A stretch of DNA of 64,000 nucleotides from Acidimicrobiia bacterium (GCA_026002975.1 BPGJ01000011.1:23813-87812); one strand, 5' to 3'; counted from the first letter of the stretch, positions 45,063-53,601 are shown. Notes: generated by a model not told the origin, from the sequence alone. Numbers and translations are program-made.

Positions 45063-46254
45063 TGTCTCGGGCGTCGTCCTCGGCTCCGAAGATGAAGCTC
45101 GACTTCCTTCGCCTCAAGAAGGTGAGCCCGATCCGATACAGGCCCGGCGACTCGGTCACCACCCCCCCTTCGTGTTTGAGCTGACCCTTCCTGTCGAAAA
45201 CCGGTATGTGGAGCCATGAGTGGTCGGGAACGAAACCGGTCGCCCAGATCACCGTCCGCACCTCACCGACCCGAAGCGACAGCGGAGGATCGGGATCGAC
45301 CCGGGTGGGTGGGAAACGGTGGGGAGGTTCCACCTCGTCCTCCAGGCCCCTCTCGACGATCCACTCGTCGATCTGGTCGAGGAGCCGCCCCATCTTCAGG
45401 TCGGCGAGCTTCACCTTGTTGGGGAGCGAGCCGGAGAACTGCAGCTCCCTTCCCGAGATCCCGGCCAGACGACCCACCAGGCGAACCCCCATGTCGGTGA
45501 GGGCGTTCAGATCGAAGATGTCCCTCTCCCGCGACCCCACCAGCTGGGGTGAGGGAACCCGCCTGGCTCTGACTATGTCGTCCACCTCGTCGTACCGTTC
45601 GTCGGCCCGCCCGGTTTTCTCCATCCACCATTGGATGTCCCGACCCCGGTAGGTCCTGGGCATCCGCACGTGCTCGCCGACCGACAAGGTGACGGGACGT
45701 CCCGATCGGTGGATCTCGGCCGCGATCTGGATCCCGGTGGCAGACGCACCCACCACCAGCACCCCGCCTTCGGGTAGGAGATCCGGCCCTCGGTATTCGA
45801 GGGGGGTCAGCGTCGTGACGTCGGTGGGTAGCGCCGAGGCGATCTCGGGGACCTTGGGGAGGTTGAACCCGCCCGAGGCGATCACCACCGTTTCGGCCCA
45901 CCAAACCCCGTTGTCGGTCTCCACCCGATACCCGTCGCCGCTACGGGTGACCGAGGTGACCGTGGTGTGGGTGACCAGCGGGGGGTCCACGAACCTCGCG
46001 TAGTCCTCGATGAAGCGGACCACCTCGTCGACGGTCATGAACCCATCCGGGTCATCGCCTCGGTAGGCGAAGCCGGGCAGCCGGCTCTGCCAGTTGGGGG
46101 TGAGCAGCCGCAGCGAATCCCACCGCTCGGTCCGCCACGTGTTGGCCACCTCTCCCCGTTCGATCACCACGTGATCGATCGACAGTTCGGTGAGGCAGCG
46201 GCTCACCGCCAGGCCGGCGTGCCCGGCCCCCACCACCACGGTCGTGGTTCTCAC
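45010..46254 (-). CDS. Flavin-containing monooxygenase-like FAD/NADPH oxidoreductase
   Basis: The protein has 414 residues. The FAD motif VVVGAGHAGLAVSRCL opens the protein, and RWDSLRLLTPNWQSRLPG follows in the position expected for this group. A second Rossmann motif for NADPH reads VLVVGASATGIQIAAEI, and the late motif TVIWATGFVPDHSWL is typical. It would oxygenate a soft nucleophile such as S or N. The GTG start overlaps the OsmC stop, so both genes lie behind the SAM riboswitch and leader peptide. This supports an organosulfur role by context. Confidence 0.82.
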   Translation of the reverse strand: MRTTTVVVGAGHAGLAVSRCLTELSIDHVVIERGEVANTWRTERWDSLRLLTPNWQSRLPGFAYRGDDPDGFMTVDEVVRFIEDYARFVDPPLVTHTTVTSVTRSGDGYRVETDNGVWWAETVVIASGGFNLPKVPEIASALPTDVTTLTPLEYRGPDLLPEGGVLVVGASATGIQIAAEIHRSGRPVTLSVGEHVRMPRTYRGRDIQWWMEKTGRADERYDEVDDIVRARRVPSPQLVGSRERDIFDLNALTDMGVRLVGRLAGISGRELQFSGSLPNKVKLADLKMGRLLDQIDEWIVERGLEDEVEPPHRFPPTRVDPDPPLSLRVGEVRTVIWATGFVPDHSWLHIPVFDRKGQLKHEGGVVTESPGLYRIGLTFLRRRKSSFIFGAEDDARDITRHLAGYLASRVRAAG

Positions 46255-46823
46255 CGGTCGGCGGGTGTGACCTCGACGGTGACCTGGGTCGGGTTGGTGA
46301 TGATGTCGAACACCGCCGACCGCTTCTGGGATTGAGCCACGAGGGCCTCGATCTCCTCAGGGGTCGCGTCGGCGTCGATCTCGTACTTGACCCGGATCCG
46401 GTTGAACCCGTTACGCACGTCGGGATCGGCACCCAGGATGCCGAGGATGTTCATGTCGCCCTCGAGGGTCGCCTTGACCGACCGGAGTTGGATCTCCCGG
46501 TTCTGCGCGACCGCGGCGATGCCGGCGGTGAGGCAGCTGGCGAGACCGACCAGCACTATCTCGACCGGGGTGGCGCCCTGATCCTCGGCGGCGAACACCT
46601 CGGGGTGGTCGGCTTCGAAGGTGAAGGTCCTGCGGTGCCGGTGCTCCTCTCCGAGGCCGAAGTAACTCTCCACCACCGAGCGGCTGTGGGTGCCGTTGAT
46701 CCATTCGTTGGTGGCCCGCCAGGTGAACTGGGCGGCTTCCGGCGCGTCCGACAGGGCGGCGCGGGCTTCGAGCAGGGCCTGCACGTTGACACCGTTGTCG
46801 ACTGGGGTTCCTGTGATCGTCAT
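46251..46823 (-). CDS. OsmC-family protein with only the first active-site Cys
   Basis: The protein has 190 residues with the OsmC fold. The peroxidatic Cys is in VLVGLASCLTAGIAAVAQ. The second, resolving Cys position in QSQKRSAVFDIITNP is Ser, so it cannot form the usual internal disulfide. It may instead use a free low-molecular thiol or have another function. GTCAGCAGGAGGAAACATG gives a strong start. It is the first structural gene after the SAM riboswitch and Cys-Cys leader peptide and is coupled to the flavin monooxygenase. Confidence 0.82.
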   Translation of the reverse strand: MTITGTPVDNGVNVQALLEARAALSDAPEAAQFTWRATNEWINGTHSRSVVESYFGLGEEHRHRRTFTFEADHPEVFAAEDQGATPVEIVLVGLASCLTAGIAAVAQNREIQLRSVKATLEGDMNILGILGADPDVRNGFNRIRVKYEIDADATPEEIEALVAQSQKRSAVFDIITNPTQVTVEVTPADR

Positions 46824-46853
46824 GTTTCCTCCTGCTGACAGAAGTGACCGGAC

Positions 46854-46918
46854 GCGGACGCCTGCGGTGTTGCTCTCGGGTGGTGGCGTCCGCTAGGCGG
46901 AGTCGACCACCCGAGAGC
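46854..46918 (-). promoter_or_regulatory. Attenuator-like pair of mutually exclusive hairpins
   Basis: Hairpin A pairs GCTCTCGGGTGGT with ACCACCCGAGAGC, a perfect 13-bp stem whose 5' arm lies in the leader codons right after Cys-Cys. The loop contains GCGGACGCC, which is perfectly complementary over 9 bases to GGCGTCCGC just downstream (helix B). A and B cannot easily form together. A ribosome stalled at the Cys codons would cover the 5' arm of A and favour B. This is the geometry of ribosome-mediated attenuation. Confidence 0.6.
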
Positions 46919-46976
46919 CGGCACAGCACATCCGGCTTGGGGTGGTCGTAGGAAGGATCATCGATGTACGGCTCAT
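46893..46976 (-). CDS. 27-residue Cys-Cys leader peptide (uORF)
   Basis: A short frame starts ATG AGC CGT after GAGAGGAGCCCT, a good Shine-Dalgarno sequence. It encodes a peptide ending PSRMCCAGSRVVDSA. Two adjacent Cys codons (TGC TGT) precede the 5' arm of a strong hairpin, and the TAG stop lies inside that hairpin's loop. Cys-rich leader peptides before sulfur genes are known in actinobacteria. The position between a SAM riboswitch and an osmC-flavin monooxygenase operon fits a cysteine-sensing attenuator. It is too short for the ORF track. Confidence 0.6.
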   Translation of the reverse strand: MSRTSMILPTTTPSRMCCAGSRVVDSA

Positions 46977-47042
46977 AGGGCTCCTCTCGCTTCTCGTCTA
47001 CGCGCTCTTCGAGCGCCGCGAGCGGATCCCCGCCGTCGGCGA

Positions 47043-47123
47043 CTCATCGATCAGGCTTTGGCACCGTGCTTCGGCCGGTTGCCGTGGCTTCACAGGGCCT
47101 GTCCCTCCACCACTCTTGATGAG
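47043..47123 (-). ncRNA. SAM riboswitch (SAM-I clan; compact, possibly SAM-I/IV type)
   Basis: The minus strand has all core blocks of the SAM-I aptamer in order. P1 is CTCATC paired with GATGAG, followed by AAGAGTGGTGGAGGGAC, GGCCC, TGAAGCCACGGCAACC and GGTGCCAAAGCC. The four-way core matches the family almost base for base, but the internal P4 helix is very short or absent. This points to the SAM-I/IV variant group. A small hairpin GCGCTC-GAA-GAGCGC follows at 47002-47016 and could be the expression platform or outer pseudoknot hairpin. It controls the leader peptide, osmC and flavin monooxygenase unit. Confidence 0.88.
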
Positions 47124-47129
47124 CGCGTT

Positions 47130-47166
47130 GGCCGGGAAGTAGAGCACAACCCGGCCGAGGAGTCAA
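47130..47166 (-). promoter_or_regulatory. Promoter of the riboswitch-osmC operon
   Basis: TTGACT is followed by a 17-nt spacer and TCTACT, placing the transcription start a few bases before the aptamer's first helix. A 7-bp inverted repeat (GGCCGGG and CCCGGCC) brackets the -10 box and could be a repressor site. Confidence 0.65.
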
Positions 47167-47218
47167 GCCTGCGACGATCCACACCGTCTCACCTCCCGAC
47201 CGATAGCGTTCCCGCCAC

Positions 47219-48307
47219 ATGAGCGACGAACGAAAGGAACAGGACGCTCCTCTCGAAGACGACGAGGAGACCCGCGACCTCGAGCGAGACGAGCGCACCG
47301 AAGAGCGACAGCAGCGACGGGCCACCAACTGGTGGCAGCGGCGACGGGTCGAGCCGGAGGAGCGGGATCGGGTCCTGGGTGAGTTGTTCCAGGAGGGGGA
47401 CCGCCGGGTCCCCTACCTGTATCGGTTGGCGTTCCTCCAGTCGATGTCGGTGGTGGTGGCGGTGGTGGGGATGATGGCCGACTCGCCCGCCCTTGTGATA
47501 GGAGCCATGCTCCTGGCCCCGCTCATGTCCCCGGTGCTGGCGGTCGCCGCCGCCCTGGTGATGGTGTGGCCCAAACGCCTCGCCTTCTCCGCAGGGCTGG
47601 TCGCTCTGGCCAGTCTCGGGTCGGCGGGGCTGGCGTGGGCCATCGCCGTTCTGCTCCCCGACCTGATCGCCGGACCGCTACCCCACGAGCTCACATCCCG
47701 CACCAGTCCGAACCTGCTGGATCTGGTGGTGGCTCTGGCCGCCGGAGCGGCGGGCGGATACTCGATGGTCCGGGAGGAGGTCGGTCGGGCCTTGCCCGGG
47801 GTGGCGGTGGCGGTGGCGTTGGTTCCACCACTGGCCGCGGTGGGCCTCGCCCTCTCCCTCGGAGAGGCCGGTTTGGCGGTCGGCGCGGGGCTGTTGTACG
47901 TCACCAACCTGGCGGCCATAGTCCTGGCGGCCGGGGTCGTGTTCCTCGCCACGGGTTTCATTCCCACCGTCAGGGTGTCCCGCCTGTCGTGGCAGGTGGG
48001 GCTGGCGTTGGCTGCGGCTCTGGTGCCGGTCGCCCTGGTGGCGGTTCCCCTCACCCGGACCCTCCAGGACTCGTTGGCGGAAGCGTCGACCCTTCGGGAG
48101 GTGGGGCGGGTCGTGCCGGCGTGGCTGGCGGGCGAGCCCTTCGATCTGGTCGAGGTGCGGGTCGCACCCGACCAGGTGGTGGTGGTCCTGGCCGGTGACG
48201 GCACTCCCCCTCCGGCATCCGAGCTGGCCGCGCTCCTACCCGATCCCCCACCCGAAGCGATCCGGGTCGACGTCATCCAGAGAACCACCGACGTGTTCTA
48301 CCCCTGA
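47219..48307 (+). CDS. DUF389 family membrane protein
   Basis: The protein has 362 residues. A highly charged N-terminus of about 60 residues (DERTEERQQRR) is followed by the DUF389 core with six or seven hydrophobic segments. Family motifs are VIGAMLLAPLMSPVLAVAAA and ALPGVAVAVALVPPLAAVGLAL with the conserved AxxPP. A short C-terminal domain sits on the inside or outside. The ATG lies 9 nt after TAGCGT, so it is probably leaderless. The role of the family is unknown; its promoter is back-to-back with the riboswitch operon promoter. Confidence 0.82.
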   Translation: MSDERKEQDAPLEDDEETRDLERDERTEERQQRRATNWWQRRRVEPEERDRVLGELFQEGDRRVPYLYRLAFLQSMSVVVAVVGMMADSPALVIGAMLLAPLMSPVLAVAAALVMVWPKRLAFSAGLVALASLGSAGLAWAIAVLLPDLIAGPLPHELTSRTSPNLLDLVVALAAGAAGGYSMVREEVGRALPGVAVAVALVPPLAAVGLALSLGEAGLAVGAGLLYVTNLAAIVLAAGVVFLATGFIPTVRVSRLSWQVGLALAAALVPVALVAVPLTRTLQDSLAEASTLREVGRVVPAWLAGEPFDLVEVRVAPDQVVVVLAGDGTPPPASELAALLPDPPPEAIRVDVIQRTTDVFYP

Positions 48308-48312
48308 GTCTT

Positions 48313-49149
48313 TCATACGTCGCCGGTGAAAGTGTCACAAGCGGCGGGGTCCCCGGTGTCGAACCCGACTCGGAACCAGGTCATCCGCTGCTCGGAAGTG
48401 CCGTGGGTGAACGTCTCCGGGTCCACGCTTCCGCTCGATGCCCCCTGGAGACGATCGTCACCCACCGCGGCCGCGGCGGTCAACGCCTCCTCCAGGTCGC
48501 CGGATTCGAGTAGGTCCCGCTGGAAGGTGGTGTGGCCCCATACTCCGGCGTAACAGTCGGCCTGCAGCTCCAGCCGAACCGACAGCTCGTTCGGGTCTCC
48601 ACGCCCCGAACCTTGCATCGCTTGGACTTCCCCCAAGGTCCCGAGCAGGTTCTGCACGTGGTGTCCGATCTCGTGCGCCAACACATAGGCCTGGGCGAAG
48701 TCACCTTTCGCCCCGTAGCGCTCGGACAGCGCACGGAAGAAGCCGAGATCCAGGTACACCCGACGGTCCAGCGGACAGTAATGGGGTCCGACCACCTCGC
48801 TGGCCCCACCGCAAGCCGACTCGGTGTAGCCGTCGAACAGCACCAGTTCTGCCCGCTCGTACTGCATCCCAGAGAGCCGGAAGATGTCCTCCCACTCGTT
48901 CTGGATGTCGTCGAGGACGAAGGAGAGGAAGTCGACCAGCTCGGAATCGGGGTCACCCGCCGGGGCCGCAGCCGGGTCCTGGCTGGCGCCGCCGAACATG
49001 GACGACAGCACCACGATCCCCACCACGAGGAGGATCCCCGGTATCCCGAGCTTTCCGATCGCCCCCATCGGGATGGGAATCCCCATGCCGCCGCCACGTC
49101 CCCGACGGTCGATCAGGTCGTCGCTCCGGGGTCCTCGCCTCCACTTCAA
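48313..49149 (-). CDS. Neutral zinc metallopeptidase (YpfJ family)
   Basis: The protein has 278 residues. The N-terminus MKWRRGPRSDDLIDRRG and a single membrane segment IPGILLVVGIVVLSSMF are standard for the family, so the catalytic domain is outside. The zinc site is LAHEIGHHVQNLLG with a later Glu in the ELQADCYAGVW motif. CGGASEVVGPHYCPLDRRVYLD is also conserved. The TTG start is supported by GGAGG nine bases upstream. It converges on the DUF389 gene with a 5-nt gap. Confidence 0.88.
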   Translation of the reverse strand: MKWRRGPRSDDLIDRRGRGGGMGIPIPMGAIGKLGIPGILLVVGIVVLSSMFGGASQDPAAAPAGDPDSELVDFLSFVLDDIQNEWEDIFRLSGMQYERAELVLFDGYTESACGGASEVVGPHYCPLDRRVYLDLGFFRALSERYGAKGDFAQAYVLAHEIGHHVQNLLGTLGEVQAMQGSGRGDPNELSVRLELQADCYAGVWGHTTFQRDLLESGDLEEALTAAAAVGDDRLQGASSGSVDPETFTHGTSEQRMTWFRVGFDTGDPAACDTFTGDV

Positions 49150-49294
49150 AGGCTTTCACCTCCGGGCCGTCGCCGCTCCCTTACCCGGAATCGGGACATG
49201 TCAATCCCCGAATGAGTAGCCGTCTACTCATGACACCGGAGTCGCTTCCTAGCACGATCGTCGACAAGAGCCTGGTTCGGCGAGGAGGTCGGCG

Positions 49295-49720
49295 ATGGAA
49301 AAGTGGAGCCAGCTGGGTAGGTCGGGGAAGCTCGCCGCGGTGGGCGGCGTCCTCGTGTTGGTGGGGAGTCTGCTGCCTTGGTATTCGTGGCGGGGCTTCG
49401 GGATCTCGGGATGGGGATCGGGGATTCTGGCCATACTCGGAATGCTGGGGGTGCTGGCCGGGGCGGTGTTCCTACTCTCCGAGCCGCTGTTGGGGAATCG
49501 CCTCACTCTGGGTTCGATGGAACCTTCACAGAGCGCCCTCGTGGTCTCGGCGGTGGGTGAGGCCCTGATCCTGCTTCGTCTCTTGACCTGGGTCTCGGTG
49601 ATCGGCTTCGGGTTGATCCTGTCGGTGGTGGGCGGTCTCCTCGTCGCGTACGGCTCCTTCCAGGCCGTCAAGGAAGCGGGCGTCCCCATTCCACTGATCG
49701 GCGGCAGAGAGCAGTCCTGA
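49295..49720 (+). CDS. Four-helix membrane protein of unknown function
   Basis: The protein has 141 residues with four hydrophobic segments (AAVGGVLVLVGSLLPWYSW, ILAILGMLGVLAGAVFLL, LILLRLLTWVSVIGFGLIL, VVGGLLVAYGSF). The PWYSW motif after the first helix is common in small actinobacterial membrane proteins with four helices. GCGAGGAGGTCGGCGATG fixes the start. No function can be assigned. Confidence 0.7.
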   Translation: MEKWSQLGRSGKLAAVGGVLVLVGSLLPWYSWRGFGISGWGSGILAILGMLGVLAGAVFLLSEPLLGNRLTLGSMEPSQSALVVSAVGEALILLRLLTWVSVIGFGLILSVVGGLLVAYGSFQAVKEAGVPIPLIGGREQS

Positions 49721-49736
49721 ACACCTCGTCTCCAGT

Positions 49737-50132
49737 TCAGGACGGCGGGGCGAAGAACTCCAACGCGATCCCGTCCGGATCCCTGAAGCTGAGTCCCGAG
49801 CCGTAGGAAGCGTCGACTATGCCCCCGTGCCGAATGCCGAGGGCATCGAGACGTTCGACCCATCGCTCGAGTTCGGACCTGTCGGCACATGCGAACGCCA
49901 CGTGATCCAGTCCGACTTCGAACTCGCTGAACCCCTCCTCACCGGGGCCCTGATCGTGCTGGTGTAGCCCGATGAGGGCCCCTCCATCCAGCAGGAACAC
50001 AGTGTGGTGGTAACCAGCGTCGGTTCGCTCGTCCAGCACAGGATCGGAACCGATGAGGCGCCTGTACCAAGGCACGGAGACGGACAGGTCCCTCACCGTG
50101 AGGGCGACGTGTCCGATTGCCGGAAAGGCCAT
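49737..50132 (-). CDS. VOC-family protein (glyoxalase/bleomycin-resistance fold)
   Basis: The protein has 131 residues. It begins MAFPAIGHVALTVRDLSVSVPWYRRLIG, the first betaalphabetabetabeta module with metal His. Second-module residues include GLDHVAFACADRSELERWVERL and SFRDPDGIALEFFAP, with the metal Glu. The start follows GAGGAGGAATCATG, 13 codons inside the track ORF. Substrate unknown. Confidence 0.78.
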   Translation of the reverse strand: MAFPAIGHVALTVRDLSVSVPWYRRLIGSDPVLDERTDAGYHHTVFLLDGGALIGLHQHDQGPGEEGFSEFEVGLDHVAFACADRSELERWVERLDALGIRHGGIVDASYGSGLSFRDPDGIALEFFAPPS

Positions 50133-50297
50133 GATTCCCTCCTCCCTGCCGAATCCGATCGGCACGGCCAAGCGATCCTAAGGCCGGCTCAGGGCGGGGC
50201 ACAAGGGGTTTTCGTGTCGGCCCAAGCGGGTTTGGGAACCCGGTCGACGTCGGGGGACGTCCGGCGGGCGAGGCGGAAACATGTCACACCCCTCCGA

Positions 50298-50303
50298 TAG
50301 AGT
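50298..50303 (+). promoter_or_regulatory. -10 box of leaderless DUF222-HNH gene
   Basis: TAGAGT lies seven bases before the ATG (MFDTCRCG) with no Shine-Dalgarno sequence, a clear example of the leaderless arrangement seen in many genes here. Confidence 0.5.
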
Positions 50304-50310
50304 CGAACAC

Positions 50311-51837
50311 ATGTTCGATACATGCAGGTGTGGGTCGCCCGAGGCGTCGCCGCTCCAAGAGACGGTGACCGATGGCACACATCGATCGACCGACCGGCCG
50401 TCGCACGGGGTTCCCGCCGATCTGGCGTCTTGGGAGCCGGGACCGACGGTGATGTCGGTCCTCGCCGACACGGACCTGGATCGGCTGAACCCCGAGGAAC
50501 ACGTGGTGGTCATGCGCACCTACCAGCGGTTGATCTCCCACCTCCAGGCGGGCCTCTACCGGTCGATGCTGGCGATCCTCGACGCGTACCGCCACCTGGT
50601 AGACGATTCCGACGACGACGAGTTCGTCCACGACGCAGCCCAAGCCGAGATCGGATCGGCTCTGGGTCTGACCCGCCGTGCCGCTGCCCAGGAGCTGACC
50701 TTCGCCATCGGGCTCCGCCGCCTCCCCCAGGTGGCCGCCGCTCTGGCCAAAGGGGACATCGACCGGCGCCGCGCCCGGGTCCTGATCTTGGAAACGGCCC
50801 ACCTGTCCGAAGACGCGGCACGCCAGACCGTGAGCCGGGTGATCGGCTCGGCCGGCAGCCTCACCACCGGTCAGCTGGCAGCCCGGCTCCGCCGCTTGGT
50901 GGTCGAAGCAGCGCCCGAAGAAGCCCAACAGAGGTTCGACCACGCCACCGATCAACGTCGGATGGTGGTGGAACCCACCTGTGAAGGCACCGCCGACATC
51001 CTGCTCATCGGCGTCTCACCCGAAAAGGCGATGGCCGCGTCCGATCACGTCGACACGCTCGCTCGCCATCTCAAACGCCTGCCCGGAGAATCCCGCACCC
51101 TCGACCAGCTCCGAACCGACGTAGCCGTCGACCTCCTGAGGGGCCGGAACCCCGACCCGTCCCGGGCCACGAACCCGAGAAGCGGCGAGGTGATCGTCCA
51201 GGTGGATCTGACCACCCTGGCAGAGCTAGACGACCACCCGGGCGAGCTGGCCGGGTACGGACCGGTGATAGCCGACATCGCCAGGCAGGTGGCCCGCTCC
51301 ACCACCAGGTGGTCCTTCGAGGTGTCCGACCCCGACAGCGGCCGGGTCACCCACGTCGGCGCGGTCCGCCGACGCCCCACCACGGCGCAGACCCGCATGG
51401 TCCGGGCCGGCCATCCGACCTGTGTGTTTCCCGGATGCCGCATGCCGGCCCACAGATGCGACCTCGACCACCGGCGGCCCTACTCCCGGAACGGTCCCAC
51501 CTGCCCTTGCAACCTCGCCCCCCTCTGTCGACACCACCACCAGATCCGCCACCGAGCCGGCTGGACATACCGCCGGATCGACCGAGACAGCATACGAATG
51601 GACCAGCCCCCTCGGCCGGACATACCCCGTCACCTGCCGATCACCCTAGGTGTCGGTGTTCCGGTCAGAACACGCCGCCCACGACGAGCGAACCGACGAC
51701 CGCCACCAGCCATAGGAGTGGAGCCGCCACCCCTCCCAGTAGCCTGGCCCGCAGCCGCCATCGGCTCCCAAACGCCATGTAGGCGAACAGTCCCACCATC
51801 GGCAGGAGCACCACCACCGCCAACCAGACGACCCTGA
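50311..51837 (+). CDS. DUF222 / HNH endonuclease protein (13E12-repeat type)
   Basis: About 508 residues. The helical DUF222 domain spans roughly residues 50-330 (LTRRAAAQELTFAIGLRRLPQ, then GDIDRRRARVLI). It is followed by an HNH motif with zinc Cys residues: TCVFPGCRMPAHRCDLDHRR, CPCNLAPLCRHHHQIRHRAGW. Such proteins are common, often multicopy, in actinobacteria; the biological target is unclear. The last 60 Arg/Pro-rich residues overlap the convergent gene, so the natural end may be an indel-hidden stop near 51649. Confidence 0.82.
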   Translation: MFDTCRCGSPEASPLQETVTDGTHRSTDRPSHGVPADLASWEPGPTVMSVLADTDLDRLNPEEHVVVMRTYQRLISHLQAGLYRSMLAILDAYRHLVDDSDDDEFVHDAAQAEIGSALGLTRRAAAQELTFAIGLRRLPQVAAALAKGDIDRRRARVLILETAHLSEDAARQTVSRVIGSAGSLTTGQLAARLRRLVVEAAPEEAQQRFDHATDQRRMVVEPTCEGTADILLIGVSPEKAMAASDHVDTLARHLKRLPGESRTLDQLRTDVAVDLLRGRNPDPSRATNPRSGEVIVQVDLTTLAELDDHPGELAGYGPVIADIARQVARSTTRWSFEVSDPDSGRVTHVGAVRRRPTTAQTRMVRAGHPTCVFPGCRMPAHRCDLDHRRPYSRNGPTCPCNLAPLCRHHHQIRHRAGWTYRRIDRDSIRMDQPPRPDIPRHLPITLGVGVPVRTRRPRRANRRPPPAIGVEPPPLPVAWPAAAIGSQTPCRRTVPPSAGAPPPPTRRP

Positions 51838-53601
51838 TCCAGACGGACCGGTCGTCGCGTAACGTCCTCCACCCCACCCAGACCGAACCCAGCAGCCAGG
51901 TCAGGAAGGGCACCCACCACAGCAGGGCGCCGAACCAGACCGGCCAGAACCCCGCCGTCGACGGCGATGCCCAGAATCACCGGCCTCGGGGCGTCGAACT
52001 CGATCCCAGGAGGCAGCTCCGGTGTCGTGACGGATGCCGGGTCGAAGTCCAAGGAGGAGAACACCGCCACCGCGGGACGGACCGGCGCCTCGGCCCCTCC
52101 CGGAAGCTGGGGGAAGTCGAGTTCGGGATCGGGCGCGTCCCCGTGGTCGAGCTGGGGATTCTGCTTCGCTCTGGCCTGGGCGATACGACCAAGGTTGTCG
52201 GACGAAGCGGCCATCCCGTACCACAAGGGCAGGTTGATTCCTTCGCAGTCGTGGAGTAGTCGAAGAAGGTACGGGACGGTGGTGGCGGCGTCGTTGCCGG
52301 CGAAACACGAACCCTCCTCCAACGGGCCGCCCAACATCAGGTCGGCCCGGCCCGAACCCCGGATCACGTTGTCCCGCACCTGGTTGCCGCCCGACCGCCA
52401 CAGGTTGGCGTCGATGTTGGTCGCCACCAGCACCCCGGAGGTCCGGTTGTTGACCAACAGGTTGTCCCGCACCACCGAGTCCCTGACCCCGGCCAACACC
52501 ACGCCGTTCCCGTAGGCCGACCACTCCGCCACCTTGCTCGGCGCCCGACCCACCTCGCCGTTGTGGTGGATGTAGTTCCCGGCGATCACCACGTCGTGGG
52601 TGGGGGGCAGCAACTCCGAATCCAGGGTGTTGGGCACCACCCCGGCGACGTTGTACCGCCACTCGGAATTCACGATGTAGAGGTTCCCGGAGGCGTTGGT
52701 GCCCGAATAGCCGAGACCGTTGAACTCGGCCACCACGTCGGTGATCACCGCGTTGCATGGATCACACTGGCCTATGTAGAAGCCGGCGTCGTAGGAACCC
52801 GAGGCGTATGAGTGTTCGAACAGCCCATCGACCGAGTCGAAGGCGTAGATGCCATACACCCAGTTGTCGATCGAGGTGAGATACGACCCCCGGTAGCCGG
52901 TCACACCGGTCCAGAAGAACCCGTTGAGGGTGTAGTTCCGGGCGGTCAGGTTCTCGATCGCCACCCCGTCGGCGGTGACGACGATGCCGTTCTCCCTGGT
53001 GAACTCCCCGTCGAGGATCACCCGGTTGCGGTCGGTGCCCCGGATGGTGAGGCCGGGAGTGGTCACCGACACCGACTCCCGGTAGATCCCCGGACCAACC
53101 AGCACCAGGTCCCCGGGCTGGGCGGCGTCGACCGCCGCTTGGATGGTCGGGAACTCCTCCGGCACCCGCCTGGTGGTCCCGGTCCACGTGTCCGGGGGCT
53201 TCGGAAGCGGCCGCCGCCACCTCGGCGGGTTCGGCCACGTCACCGACGATGACCGTCCCCACCATGCCCTCCCACTCTCCTTCGGCGTTCTGGGTGGCGT
53301 GCAGCGAACAGAAGAACTGGTAGACCCCGGGGCGGTCGATGGTCACGGTGACCGACTCACCCGGTTCCTGGTTGCCACCACCGGCGGTCACCGTGTTGAA
53401 GGTGCCGTCTGCCGCGATCGCGTTGTGCGGCACTCGACCTTCGTTGACGAAGCGGATGGTCTGCCCGACCTCGGCTTCGATCACCCCGGGAGCGAACACG
53501 TTGTCGAGCATCCTCACCTCGACGGCGTCGTCCTGACCGCCCCCGCATGCAGCCAACCCCAGCACCAGGAGGACCAGACCGCCGAGCCGTCGCAGGACCA
53601 C
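51665..53601 (-). CDS. Lipoprotein with cupredoxin, right-handed beta-helix and C-terminal membrane domain; two frameshifts
   Basis: About 645 residues when two indels are repaired. GTG start after TAGTCT (leaderless), signal VLRRLGGLVLLVLGLAAC with lipobox. The cupredoxin domain has the copper residues in RVPHNAIAADG and YQFFCSLHATQNAEGEWEGM. A shift at a C5 run (about 53190) leads to PEEFPTIQAAVDAAQPGDLV and a NosD-like beta-helix of about 380 residues. A second shift at a G4 run (about 51945) leads to FWPVWFGALLWWVPFLTWLLG and two more hydrophobic segments resembling PLDc_N. Periplasmic copper or redox role is inference. Confidence 0.65.

Noticed and set aside
46942-47142. 66-residue plus-strand ORF
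   Set aside because: It is antisense to the SAM riboswitch and leader peptide and has no plausible start signal.
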